Positions 5,513-12,908 of a stretch of DNA of 16,601 nt are shown here, piece by piece (the stretch's first letter is position 1; the number at the start of each line of letters is the position of its first letter). Source of the stretch: B16-G9 sp964455635 (GTDB lineage: Bacteria > Bacteroidota > Bacteroidia > Bacteroidales > F082); contig CAYVWX010000042.1 of NCBI GenBank assembly GCA_964455635.1, positions 1-16,601 on the forward strand, read 5' to 3'. The translations under genes were made by a program, and so were the position numbers. Under the pieces are notes generated by a model. It did no database searches. It was not told the DNA's origin and was given only the letters and a program-made list of their open reading frames with translations.

Positions 5513-8287
5513 ATGAAAATTTTTAAGTCATTATTATCCGTTTCGTTATTGTTGATAACCATTAGTTTATCCGCTCAGGTGGCCATAAACAGCGATGGTG
5601 CTGTTGCCAATTCATCATCTATGCTTGACATTTCAAGCACCACTAAAGGATTGCTTATTCCCCGCATGACTCAAACCGAACGAGATGCAATTCCTTCTCC
5701 TGAAACCGGGTTAATGGTTTTTGTAAGCAACGACAATACTTTCTACTTTTATAACGGTACTGCATGGACTGCCTTTTTGGGCTCGGATACCAACACATGG
5801 ACGATTGACGGAGACACTTTATACAGTTCGTTTGACAGCACTGTAATTATAAGGGATGGCAAGGTAGGCATAGGAATTTTAAATCCCACAGCAAAACTTG
5901 ACGTTGAGGGAGATGCAATTATCGGGGGTCATATTGAAATTAAAAACACTGGACAGTCCGTTTTTATCGGCAATGGTGCCGGCAGCAGTGATGATTTATC
6001 TTATAACCAAAATGTTTTTATTGGTGACCTTGCAGGAAATGTAAATTCAAGCGGAAGCCATAATACCGCCATAGGTAGCAGCGCCTTATACTTAAACAAT
6101 AGTGGCTCATACAATACAGCCATTGGTTCATCCGCTCTGAATAATAACTCCAACGGAACCGGTAATTGCGCCACAGGAGACAATGCACTTCATAGCAACA
6201 TCGCAGGCTCTGGCAATATTGCCACCGGAGCAAGTGCTTTGTATTTTAATAATGGAAGTTCAAATGTAGCAGTTGGTAGTCAGGCATCGTATTACAATAC
6301 AAGCGGTGACGAAAATACTGCTTCCGGTTATCAGGCTCTTTACAATAATGAAGCAAACAAAGGTTCTGTAGCTTACGGATATCAAGCCATGTACAATGCC
6401 GATAACCGGACTACCGGCCGCTATACCTACAATACTGCCGTGGGATATGAAGCATTGAAAGGAAGTACTACAACAAGCAGCAACACAGGGCAGGAAAATA
6501 CGGCAATTGGAAACAGTACCATGTTTTCCAATACCTCCGGAAGTTATAATAGTGCCATTGGAAAATCTTCCCTATACTCCAACACTAGTGGCGAACAAAA
6601 TGCCGCCAATGGATACAAAGCTCTTTACTCAAACACCACAGGTAATTATAATGCTGCTTCCGGATCATATGCACTTTATTTAAACACCACAGGCAGCAGT
6701 AATACTGCCCTGGGACAAAAAGCTTTATACTCGAACAAAGCAAATTACAATTCGGTGGCAGTGGGTTACGGAGCTATGCAATATGCGGATGACCGGACTT
6801 CGGGGCGGGGAACATTTAATACAGCCTTGGGTTATGAGGCCCTGCGTGGCCACACAACGGCAAGTAACAATACAGGGACAGCCAATACTGCCGTAGGCCA
6901 CAATGCTTTATATATTAACAGATCGGGAAGTCAAAATACATCAACAGGTTTCAGAACGATGTATAATAACTCCGTAGGCGATAATAACAGTGCTTATGGA
7001 TATGCATCACTTTTTTCAAATACCACCGGTGACAATAATACCGCTACAGGGCACTCGTCGTTGTATAACAATACATATGGATACGAAAATACTGCCAACG
7101 GAGTAGAAGCCATGAGAAATAATATATCAGGCTATAGTAATACTGCCAATGGATACAGGGCGCTTTACAATAATGATGACGGCTATGAAAACAGCGCCAA
7201 TGGTTATGATGTGCTCTATAATAATAGTGGTGATGAGAATACAGGAAGCGGATTCAAATCCCTTTATTTCAATACTACCGGAAGTCAAAATACAGCCTTA
7301 GGCAATGGAGCCTTATATAGTAACAAAGGCAGAAAAGGCTCTGTGGCAGTTGGTTATCACTCAATGTATTATGCCGACAATACAACTTCGAATTTGACAT
7401 CAAAAAATACAGCAGTAGGTTATGAGGCTTTGATGGGCAGCAATACAGCCGGCAATAATAGCGGCGCAAGCAATACTGCAATAGGATATTGGTCACTTCG
7501 TTCTACTACTTCCGGTACCAACAATACCGCATGCGGCTCATTTGCCCTTAACTCCAATACTACCGGAACTTATAATACTGCTTTTGGTTCCAGCGCCCTA
7601 AAACAAACTACTACAGGTTACGACAACGCAGCTATTGGCTTTGAAGCCCTTGAATCAAATACCACAGGTCACGACAATGTTGCTGTGGGTCATCGGGCAT
7701 TAACAAGTAATACAACCGGATATTACAATACCGCCATTGGTATAAGTGCATTTTATTCAGGAACCGGCTACCACAATTCAACTGCGCTTGGAAGGGGAAC
7801 AGTTATAAGCGCCTCTAATCAAATCAGGCTTGGTGCCAACAGCGTTACCAGCATTGGCGGTTATGCTAGCTGGTCAAACCTTTCTGACGGAAGGTTTAAA
7901 ACTAACATTCGTGAAGATGTTCCGGGCCTTGACCTGATTATGAAATTACGCCCCATAACCTATAATTTAGATATGGGTAAACTTTCAAAATATGACGGTA
8001 ATCCCAACGATGATCTTTTGGCTCAAGACAAACAAAAAAAGGCCGAAGAGGTACAAATAGGCTTTATCGCCCAGGAAGTGGAGCAGGCTGCCAATGACTT
8101 GGGATTTGACTTCCACGCTGTTGACAAGCCCAAAAATAAAGATGATAAATATGGTTTGCGCTACGCCGAATTCGTAGTTCCATTGGTAAAAGCTATGCAG
8201 GAACAGCAAAAAATGATAGAAACACAGCAAAGGATAATTGAAAAATTAAAAACACGCATCTCAAAACTGGAAAAAAATAGGGAGTAA
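5513..8287 (+). CDS. Secreted repeat fiber / adhesin with C-terminal S74 self-cleaving chaperone
   Basis: This 924-residue protein has a signal peptide (about 1-21, LSAQ), then an N-terminal region shared with Bacteroidota 'tail fiber domain' proteins (SSMLDISSTTKGLLIPRM, 35-52; YNGTAW, 80-85). Residues 149-754 hold about 34 Asn/Gly/Thr-rich repeats, mostly of 17 residues (pattern NTAxGxxALxxNTTGxx), resembling the NTAIG-type repeats of trimeric adhesin heads. The C-terminus is a peptidase S74 intramolecular chaperone: SDGRFKTNI (S791, K796 as the Ser/Lys dyad), GFIAQEVEQ (850-858) and a coiled coil at about 889-923. In phage endosialidases this domain trimerises the fiber and then cuts itself off. 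No YadA anchor and no T9SS tail are present, so surface attachment is unexplained. No phage genes surround it, so a cell-surface role is likelier than a virion role. Confidence 0.85.
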   Translation: MKIFKSLLSVSLLLITISLSAQVAINSDGAVANSSSMLDISSTTKGLLIPRMTQTERDAIPSPETGLMVFVSNDNTFYFYNGTAWTAFLGSDTNTWTIDGDTLYSSFDSTVIIRDGKVGIGILNPTAKLDVEGDAIIGGHIEIKNTGQSVFIGNGAGSSDDLSYNQNVFIGDLAGNVNSSGSHNTAIGSSALYLNNSGSYNTAIGSSALNNNSNGTGNCATGDNALHSNIAGSGNIATGASALYFNNGSSNVAVGSQASYYNTSGDENTASGYQALYNNEANKGSVAYGYQAMYNADNRTTGRYTYNTAVGYEALKGSTTTSSNTGQENTAIGNSTMFSNTSGSYNSAIGKSSLYSNTSGEQNAANGYKALYSNTTGNYNAASGSYALYLNTTGSSNTALGQKALYSNKANYNSVAVGYGAMQYADDRTSGRGTFNTALGYEALRGHTTASNNTGTANTAVGHNALYINRSGSQNTSTGFRTMYNNSVGDNNSAYGYASLFSNTTGDNNTATGHSSLYNNTYGYENTANGVEAMRNNISGYSNTANGYRALYNNDDGYENSANGYDVLYNNSGDENTGSGFKSLYFNTTGSQNTALGNGALYSNKGRKGSVAVGYHSMYYADNTTSNLTSKNTAVGYEALMGSNTAGNNSGASNTAIGYWSLRSTTSGTNNTACGSFALNSNTTGTYNTAFGSSALKQTTTGYDNAAIGFEALESNTTGHDNVAVGHRALTSNTTGYYNTAIGISAFYSGTGYHNSTALGRGTVISASNQIRLGANSVTSIGGYASWSNLSDGRFKTNIREDVPGLDLIMKLRPITYNLDMGKLSKYDGNPNDDLLAQDKQKKAEEVQIGFIAQEVEQAANDLGFDFHAVDKPKNKDDKYGLRYAEFVVPLVKAMQEQQKMIETQQRIIEKLKTRISKLEKNRE
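5957..7774 (+). repeat. About 34 in-frame repeats of ~51 bp inside the fiber gene
   Basis: The repeat region encodes residues 149-754. Counting from the Asn that opens each unit gives units at residues 149, 167, 184, 201, 218, 235, 251, 268 and onward, mostly 17 residues, some 16 or 18, and six of 22. DNA copies have diverged, and only short words such as AATACTGCC recur exactly, which suggests an old expansion under selection for the protein pattern. Confidence 0.85.
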
Positions 8288-8315
8288 ACAAGTAACCGGT
8301 TGCAATCCACTCCTA

Positions 8316-8410
8316 ACTCCAGGCACTCCAGGCACTCCAGGCACTCTAGGCACTCCAGGTACTTTAGTGCACTCCAAACTTAAAAAATCCAAAGGTAGGA
8401 AATTTGGTTT
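8316..8410. repeat. Dispersed element copy 1: 9-bp tandem units plus palindrome
   Basis: Five units of ACTCCAGGC (one with T for C, the last ending in T) run from 8316 to 8360. A diverged unit and ACTCCAAAC follow, then CCAAA (8389-8393) pairing with TTTGG (8403-8407). The same series of parts occurs after the last gene at 16453-16534. It begins about 30 bases past the fiber stop. No open reading frame or RNA gene is recognised in it. Confidence 0.75.
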
Positions 8411-8465
8411 TAAACCGCCTGATTCATTGTTAAACAAATGATGAAGGTGGTTTTTTTGTTTTTAT
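8411..8465 (+). terminator. Terminator between the fiber gene and the HTCS gene
   Basis: AAACCGCCT (8412-8420) pairs with AGGTGGTTT (8445-8453), one G-T wobble, over an inner region that also folds (TTCATT against AATGAT). A run of seven T at 8451-8457 and further T follow. This is the best terminator candidate in the window and would end the fiber transcript. Confidence 0.65.
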
Positions 8466-8483
8466 CATAAAATTGTATATTTG
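8455..8483 (+). promoter_or_regulatory. Promoter for the HTCS gene overlapping the terminator T-tract
   Basis: TATATTTG at 8476-8483 matches the -7 consensus TAnnTTTG. TTTG at 8455-8458, inside the terminator T-run, can serve as -33, although the 17-base gap is a little short of the usual 19-21. The predicted start near 8490 lies after the in-frame TTG at 8473, which supports the ATG at 8515 as the true start codon. Confidence 0.55.
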
Positions 8484-8514
8484 TAAAATACTACGCGATA
8501 AAAACAAAACAATC

Positions 8515-11500
8515 ATGACTAAGGTTATTTACCTTATACTTTTTTTAATTACTCCTTTGATAAACATAGCTCAGAGAACCGGTGCCGGCATAAACCGCCA
8601 TGTTTACGAAAATTATACTTACACCACCAAAGACGGCTTGTCTCAAGTGTCTGTTAATGATATTGTTCAGGATAACGAAGGCTTTCTGTGGATTGCCACT
8701 CAAAATGGTTTGAACCGCTTTAACGGAACCTCTTTTCAAACATACAATAATGCCGGGTACAGACAGAAAATATGCGGCAGCTATATCAATGTACTGCTTC
8801 CTGATGAGGATAAAATATGGATAGGAACCCGAGCCAAAGGACTTTGTTATTTTAACAAAAAAAAACACAGGTTTTTTTCATCAGCAAAATGGCAGGATTA
8901 TAATAATATTGAAGATTTGGCAAGGGATGGTTTTCATAACCTGTTTGTTACAATTGAAAATGAAGGGGTTGGGGTGCTGCGAACAGAAAGTACGGTTGAA
9001 AATTCCCGCATTGCTGTTCTTAAGTATTTTAGTAACAAAAACATAACTGCTTCAGCACTTTTTATTACCCCTACCGGAACCATTTGGGTGGGTACCTTAC
9101 AGGGCAGGTTGTTTTATGGTAAAACTAAAAATAATCCCGCTGAAATAGTTTTTCATGAGTATTTTTTAAAGCACAAAATCGGAAGAATATTGGTACTTAA
9201 CGAGGGAAAAGATAATAACCTGTGGGTAGGTACACGCGGCGGGCTCTTTCGTATTGATTTATCAACCCACACTCAAACTTATGTTGATTTTCAAAGTTCA
9301 AAAAACAATTCCTCAATCATTTACGATTTAATATGGAAAGGTGATGACTTATGGATTGCCACAGGCGGAGGCTTGTATGTTTATAACACAAATACACAGC
9401 TGCTGATAAATAAATTTATTCATTCTGAAAATAATAGCAGCTCCATAAGCAACAATGTTGTTTACAGCCTTTTTGCAGATCAATACAATCAAATATGGGC
9501 AGGAACGGGCAAGTATCTGAATCTTTTTTATAAAAACAGAGTGTTTAATAAAATTCAAAACGATGATCATACCAAAGGCTCGTTAAGTTCAAATGTTATT
9601 TTTTCTATTTTAAAAAATAACCACGATTTATGGGTAGGAACCTCGGGAGGTGGTATTAACCTGTTAAGGAATAACCGGTGTTACACCTTTACGCGAAAAT
9701 CGCACCGGCTTCCTTCCGACATCTGCTTCAGCTTTATTAAAAACAGACACTCCATATGGGCGGGCACCAAAGAGGGGTTGGTAATTATAAATAACTGTGA
9801 GGGTAATTACCGGCAGATGCAGGTTAAAAGCATACTCCACAAACCGGACGACGCTGCTTCGTTGAGCAGTAATTTTATACGTTATCTTTATAAAGATTCG
9901 GAAAACAATATCTGGTTGTGTACTTCCGGTGGCGGACTAAACCGATTTACCGGATATGCTGACAACAACAGCATGCAGTTTGAACACTACCAACATCATC
10001 GAAATCAATCAAACAGCATTGCCTCCGACAAAGTAAACGCCATACTCGAAACCGCTAAAAACGTCTATTGGCTTGCCACTGATAAAGGGTTGTCTGTAAT
10101 GACTTTCGACAAAGATAATTTGCAAAAAACGAGATTTTCAAGATTGAAAGTCAATGACTCAACACTTTTAAACAAAGAGGTTATTTATGCTTTATTAAAA
10201 GACCTTAATAATGGAATATGGATAGGAACCACGGGCGGTCTTTACTATTGGAATCAAAACCAACTGCATTTTTACAACACCAAAAACGGCCTGCCCGACA
10301 ATGTTATTTATGCCATTCTCGAAGACCGTCAGCATAATATTTGGGTAGCTACCAACAAAGGGCTGTCGAGGTTTAACAAACAAGCTGAAAGTTTTACAAA
10401 TTATCATCAATCCGACGGGTTATGCAGCGAAGAGTACGATTTGCATGCAAGTTTTATGGATGCTGACGGCATGCTCTATTTTGGCGGTATCGACGGAATT
10501 ACATATTTTAATCCTGATAATCTTAAAAATCAGGAACCCGCAGGACACCTTTATATTGATAATGTGCAATTGACCAATAGTGCAAAAAACAGTATCGAAA
10601 CAATTTACCCCGACAACAATCAGCCGTTAACTATCAAACAAAAACAGTTTCCGGTAAGCATTAACTTTTCCAACATTAATTTAAACTATTACAAAAGTAC
10701 AAACTTTGCTTACCGGTTGCTACCCGGTAATACGCGTTGGAATACTATTAAAAACAGGCGGTATATACAAATTATTAACCTTTCACCGGATAACTATACA
10801 TTAGAGATTCGGGAAATTGGCAAAAACAAAACACTTCCAAATAAAAATTTATTGCGTATTCCCATTTCGGTAGTCCCGGTATGGTGGCAATCCCAATGGG
10901 CCTATTGGCTCTATTTGGTTATTTTAATTCTGGTTATTTTTGGCATTTTCAGGTTTTTGTTGAAAAGAAAACTGGAACATCGGGAAAATTTAAGATTAAA
11001 AGAACTCGACGACCTTAAATCACGGCTCTATGCCAACATTACACATGAATTCAGGACGCCTTTAACGGTTATCCGCGGCATGACTGATGAGATGAGAGAA
11101 TCCCTCAGTCCAACCGAACAAAAACGTTGTGATAATAAACTGGAAATGATTGAGCGCAACAGCGACAAGCTGCTTCATCTTGTTAAACAGATGCTTGACA
11201 TGTCGAAAATTGAAGATGGCAAGATGAGGGTTCATCTTATTCAGGATAACATTGTTTCCTATCTTCAATATGTGCTCGAATCGTTTCAGTCTATGGCCGA
11301 TGCAAAAAACATTAAATTGGTTTTTTATTGTGAAACGAAAAATATCCTGATGGATTACGACCAGGATAAAGTTTTTAAAATTGCATCAAACCTGCTTACC
11401 AACGCCATTAAGTTTACACCGGATTTTGGCAAAGTAATTTTTCATATCAAAAAAGAAACCGGTGAGCATCATGAAAACCTTGTAATAAAGGTACAGGATT

Positions 11501-12552
11501 CGGGTATTGGTATGGAAGAGCACCAGTTGGCACATATTTTCGATCGTTTCTATCAGGTTGATAATTCGCACACCCGTAGTGGCGAAGGTACCGGTATCGG
11601 GCTTGCGCTTGTAAAAGAGTTGGTTCAGCTATTACACGGAACCATCAGCGTAAACAGTACATTTAAAAAAGGAACCGAATTTTGTGTTGTCCTCCCCATT
11701 TTGAATAAAGCACCCCTGCAAAAAGCACAACAACTAGATATTGAAACCATAAAGGGGGATGAGCAATCGCTAAACAGTCTGCCTGACACTGAACAAAAAA
11801 AGGGACTTCCCCTTGCCCTTGTTGTAGAGGACAACCTCGATGTGGCAAAATATATCATATCATGCATTAAAAACAAATATAACATAAAATGGGCACCTGA
11901 CGGCCAAAAGGGTATCGATGAGGCTATTGCCACCATTCCGGATATCATTATCTCGGATGTGATGATGCCAGTAAAAGATGGTTTTGAAGTATGCGAAACC
12001 CTAAAACAAGACGAACGCACCAGCCATATTCCCATTGTTCTGCTAACTGCAAAAGCCACGGATAAAGATCGAATAGAGGGATTGTCGCACGGTGCTGATG
12101 CATATTTAACCAAACCCTTCAATAAAAAGGAGCTATTTGTCAGGCTTAAGCAGCTGATTAAAATCAGGAGACAGTTACAGGAAAAATACAGCAAAGCGGC
12201 CATTTCCATTACCGGAAAATCACAACTTACAGGCGAAGAACGGTTTTTGAAAAAAGTCATCGAAGTTGTTGAAAAAAATCTGGATAATCCGGAACTGAAT
12301 GCCGGTATGCTGGCCGAAAGCCTGAATATGAGCGAATCGCAACTGTACAGGAAGTTAAAAGCACTGGGGCGCAAGTCAACGGCCCTGTTTATTCGTGCCG
12401 TCCGACTTTCGGCTGCCCGCAAAATGCTGGAAACCGGCGAGCAAAATATCTCTGAAACAGCTTATGCCTGCGGCTTTAACGACCCTGCCTGGTTCAGCCG
12501 TGTGTTTAAAAAAGAGTTTGGTGTTGCACCAAGTAGTTTTAGAAAAGGCTGA
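8515..12552 (+). CDS. Hybrid two-component system sensor-regulator (HTCS)
   Basis: This 1345-residue protein joins a complete two-component pathway in one chain. A signal peptide (1-20) leads into 14 Reg_prop propeller blades, seen as W[IV]GT-type motifs at 58-62, 102-105, 191-194, 237-240, 280-283, 328-331, 373-376, 415-418, 467-470, 519-522, 569-572, 610-613 and 654-658, plus a degenerate one near 143. A Y_Y_Y domain (about 710-790) and one membrane helix (796-816) follow. The histidine kinase has H-box NITHEFRTPL (H844), N-box NLLTNAIKF, DSGIGM and GTGIGLAL. The receiver has E1105/D1106, D1148, T1178 and K1200, and an AraC-type DNA-binding domain ends the chain (1240-1345). Family members sense glycan breakdown products in the periplasm and activate polysaccharide utilisation loci, but no SusCD or glycosidase is present here. 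The longer TTG start at 8473 is rejected. Confidence 0.95.
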   Translation: MTKVIYLILFLITPLINIAQRTGAGINRHVYENYTYTTKDGLSQVSVNDIVQDNEGFLWIATQNGLNRFNGTSFQTYNNAGYRQKICGSYINVLLPDEDKIWIGTRAKGLCYFNKKKHRFFSSAKWQDYNNIEDLARDGFHNLFVTIENEGVGVLRTESTVENSRIAVLKYFSNKNITASALFITPTGTIWVGTLQGRLFYGKTKNNPAEIVFHEYFLKHKIGRILVLNEGKDNNLWVGTRGGLFRIDLSTHTQTYVDFQSSKNNSSIIYDLIWKGDDLWIATGGGLYVYNTNTQLLINKFIHSENNSSSISNNVVYSLFADQYNQIWAGTGKYLNLFYKNRVFNKIQNDDHTKGSLSSNVIFSILKNNHDLWVGTSGGGINLLRNNRCYTFTRKSHRLPSDICFSFIKNRHSIWAGTKEGLVIINNCEGNYRQMQVKSILHKPDDAASLSSNFIRYLYKDSENNIWLCTSGGGLNRFTGYADNNSMQFEHYQHHRNQSNSIASDKVNAILETAKNVYWLATDKGLSVMTFDKDNLQKTRFSRLKVNDSTLLNKEVIYALLKDLNNGIWIGTTGGLYYWNQNQLHFYNTKNGLPDNVIYAILEDRQHNIWVATNKGLSRFNKQAESFTNYHQSDGLCSEEYDLHASFMDADGMLYFGGIDGITYFNPDNLKNQEPAGHLYIDNVQLTNSAKNSIETIYPDNNQPLTIKQKQFPVSINFSNINLNYYKSTNFAYRLLPGNTRWNTIKNRRYIQIINLSPDNYTLEIREIGKNKTLPNKNLLRIPISVVPVWWQSQWAYWLYLVILILVIFGIFRFLLKRKLEHRENLRLKELDDLKSRLYANITHEFRTPLTVIRGMTDEMRESLSPTEQKRCDNKLEMIERNSDKLLHLVKQMLDMSKIEDGKMRVHLIQDNIVSYLQYVLESFQSMADAKNIKLVFYCETKNILMDYDQDKVFKIASNLLTNAIKFTPDFGKVIFHIKKETGEHHENLVIKVQDSGIGMEEHQLAHIFDRFYQVDNSHTRSGEGTGIGLALVKELVQLLHGTISVNSTFKKGTEFCVVLPILNKAPLQKAQQLDIETIKGDEQSLNSLPDTEQKKGLPLALVVEDNLDVAKYIISCIKNKYNIKWAPDGQKGIDEAIATIPDIIISDVMMPVKDGFEVCETLKQDERTSHIPIVLLTAKATDKDRIEGLSHGADAYLTKPFNKKELFVRLKQLIKIRRQLQEKYSKAAISITGKSQLTGEERFLKKVIEVVEKNLDNPELNAGMLAESLNMSESQLYRKLKALGRKSTALFIRAVRLSAARKMLETGEQNISETAYACGFNDPAWFSRVFKKEFGVAPSSFRKG

Positions 12553-12606
12553 TTTTATTTCCTCATTTCAAGTCGAATGTGGCCCGTGGACACGAAAGCT
12601 AAAAGC

Positions 12607-12693
12607 TGTTTCGGGTTTGTAACCCGAAACAAGGTAAACTTGTTGCATTCGCAATCCGATAATATACATCGTCAGGATTACAAATCCTGACGA
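12607..12693. repeat. REPIN-like inverted doublet of hairpins
   Basis: Hairpin one (12607-12631) has an 11-bp stem ending GGGTT-TGT-AACCC. Hairpin two (12669-12693) has an 11-bp stem ending GGATT-ACA-AATCC. Read on the - strand, hairpin two becomes GGATT-TGT-AATCC, the same pattern as hairpin one, so the pair is inverted with a 37-base spacer. This is the arrangement of REP doublets (BIME/REPIN). Confidence 0.6.
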
Positions 12694-12771
12694 ACTTAGG
12701 ATATAAGGGCTCTCCTTCTCTCCTCCAAAAATGACCAAATAACCCAAACATTTGAAAAAATAGTGCAAGCC
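12655..12771. repeat. Long direct repeat, copy A (upstream of lipoprotein gene)
   Basis: This 117-base stretch matches 14176-14297. Both run from TCCGATA through the hairpin AGGATT-ACA-AATCCT to a 50-base core ending GTGCAAGCC. The core (12722-12771) differs from the second copy only by one A in a homopolymer, while the middle section is diverged. It lies upstream of the gene at 12909. Confidence 0.85.
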
Positions 12772-12789
12772 TCTGATCTGCTTTTGCGG

Positions 12790-12797
12790 TAAATTTG
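12790..12797 (+). promoter_or_regulatory. Possible -7 promoter element for the lipoprotein gene
   Basis: TAAATTTG matches TAnnTTTG exactly and would give a leader of about 100 bases before the ATG at 12909. No convincing -33 element is at the right spacing, so the call is tentative in this AT-rich spacer. Confidence 0.4.
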
Positions 12798-12823
12798 ATT
12801 GATTAACGGAAAGTAAAGTATCC

Positions 12824-12856
12824 GTGTGACTTCCTTGTCACAATTTACAGTCACAC
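12824..12856 (+). promoter_or_regulatory. Mutually exclusive hairpins in the lipoprotein gene leader
   Basis: TGTGAC (12825-12830) can pair with GTCACA (12837-12842). Alternatively, GTGTGACT (12824-12831) can pair with AGTCACAC (12849-12856). The two folds share their 5' arm and cannot coexist. Such competing pairings can form switches, but no ligand-binding family is recognised and chance is not excluded. Confidence 0.35.
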
Positions 12857-12908
12857 CGATACCATTTCCGAACCAATAAACTAAAAAATACAATTAATAT
12901 TAAAAATT

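Larger units (their letters stand above)
12553..12908. other. 356-base gene-free region between HTCS and lipoprotein genes
   Basis: The region holds an inverted doublet of REP-like hairpins (12607-12693), the first copy of a ~120-bp direct repeat (12655-12771), a -7 promoter motif (12790-12797) and a set of alternative hairpins in the predicted leader (12824-12856). Short frames here end quickly and do not look coding. No tRNA or known riboswitch is recognised. Confidence 0.6.

Noticed and set aside
5513..8287. Phage tail fiber / prophage remnant
   Set aside because: The protein has a Sec signal peptide and no phage structural, lysis or integrase gene is nearby.
8316..8360. CRISPR array
   Set aside because: Units are 9 bp and contiguous with no spacers, and no cas genes are present.
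8473..8514. TTG start giving 14 extra residues to the HTCS
   Set aside because: The TTG overlaps the -7 promoter element, and the ATG at 8515 begins a normal signal peptide.
11625..12422. Open frame of 265 codons on the - strand
   Set aside because: It lies wholly antisense to the receiver and AraC domains of the HTCS, whose motifs are intact. The antisense product is Ser-rich with no recognisable domain, a typical shadow.
12395..12622. + strand frame of 75 codons overlapping the HTCS end
   Set aside because: Out of frame with the AraC domain and running into a REP-like hairpin; no coding features.
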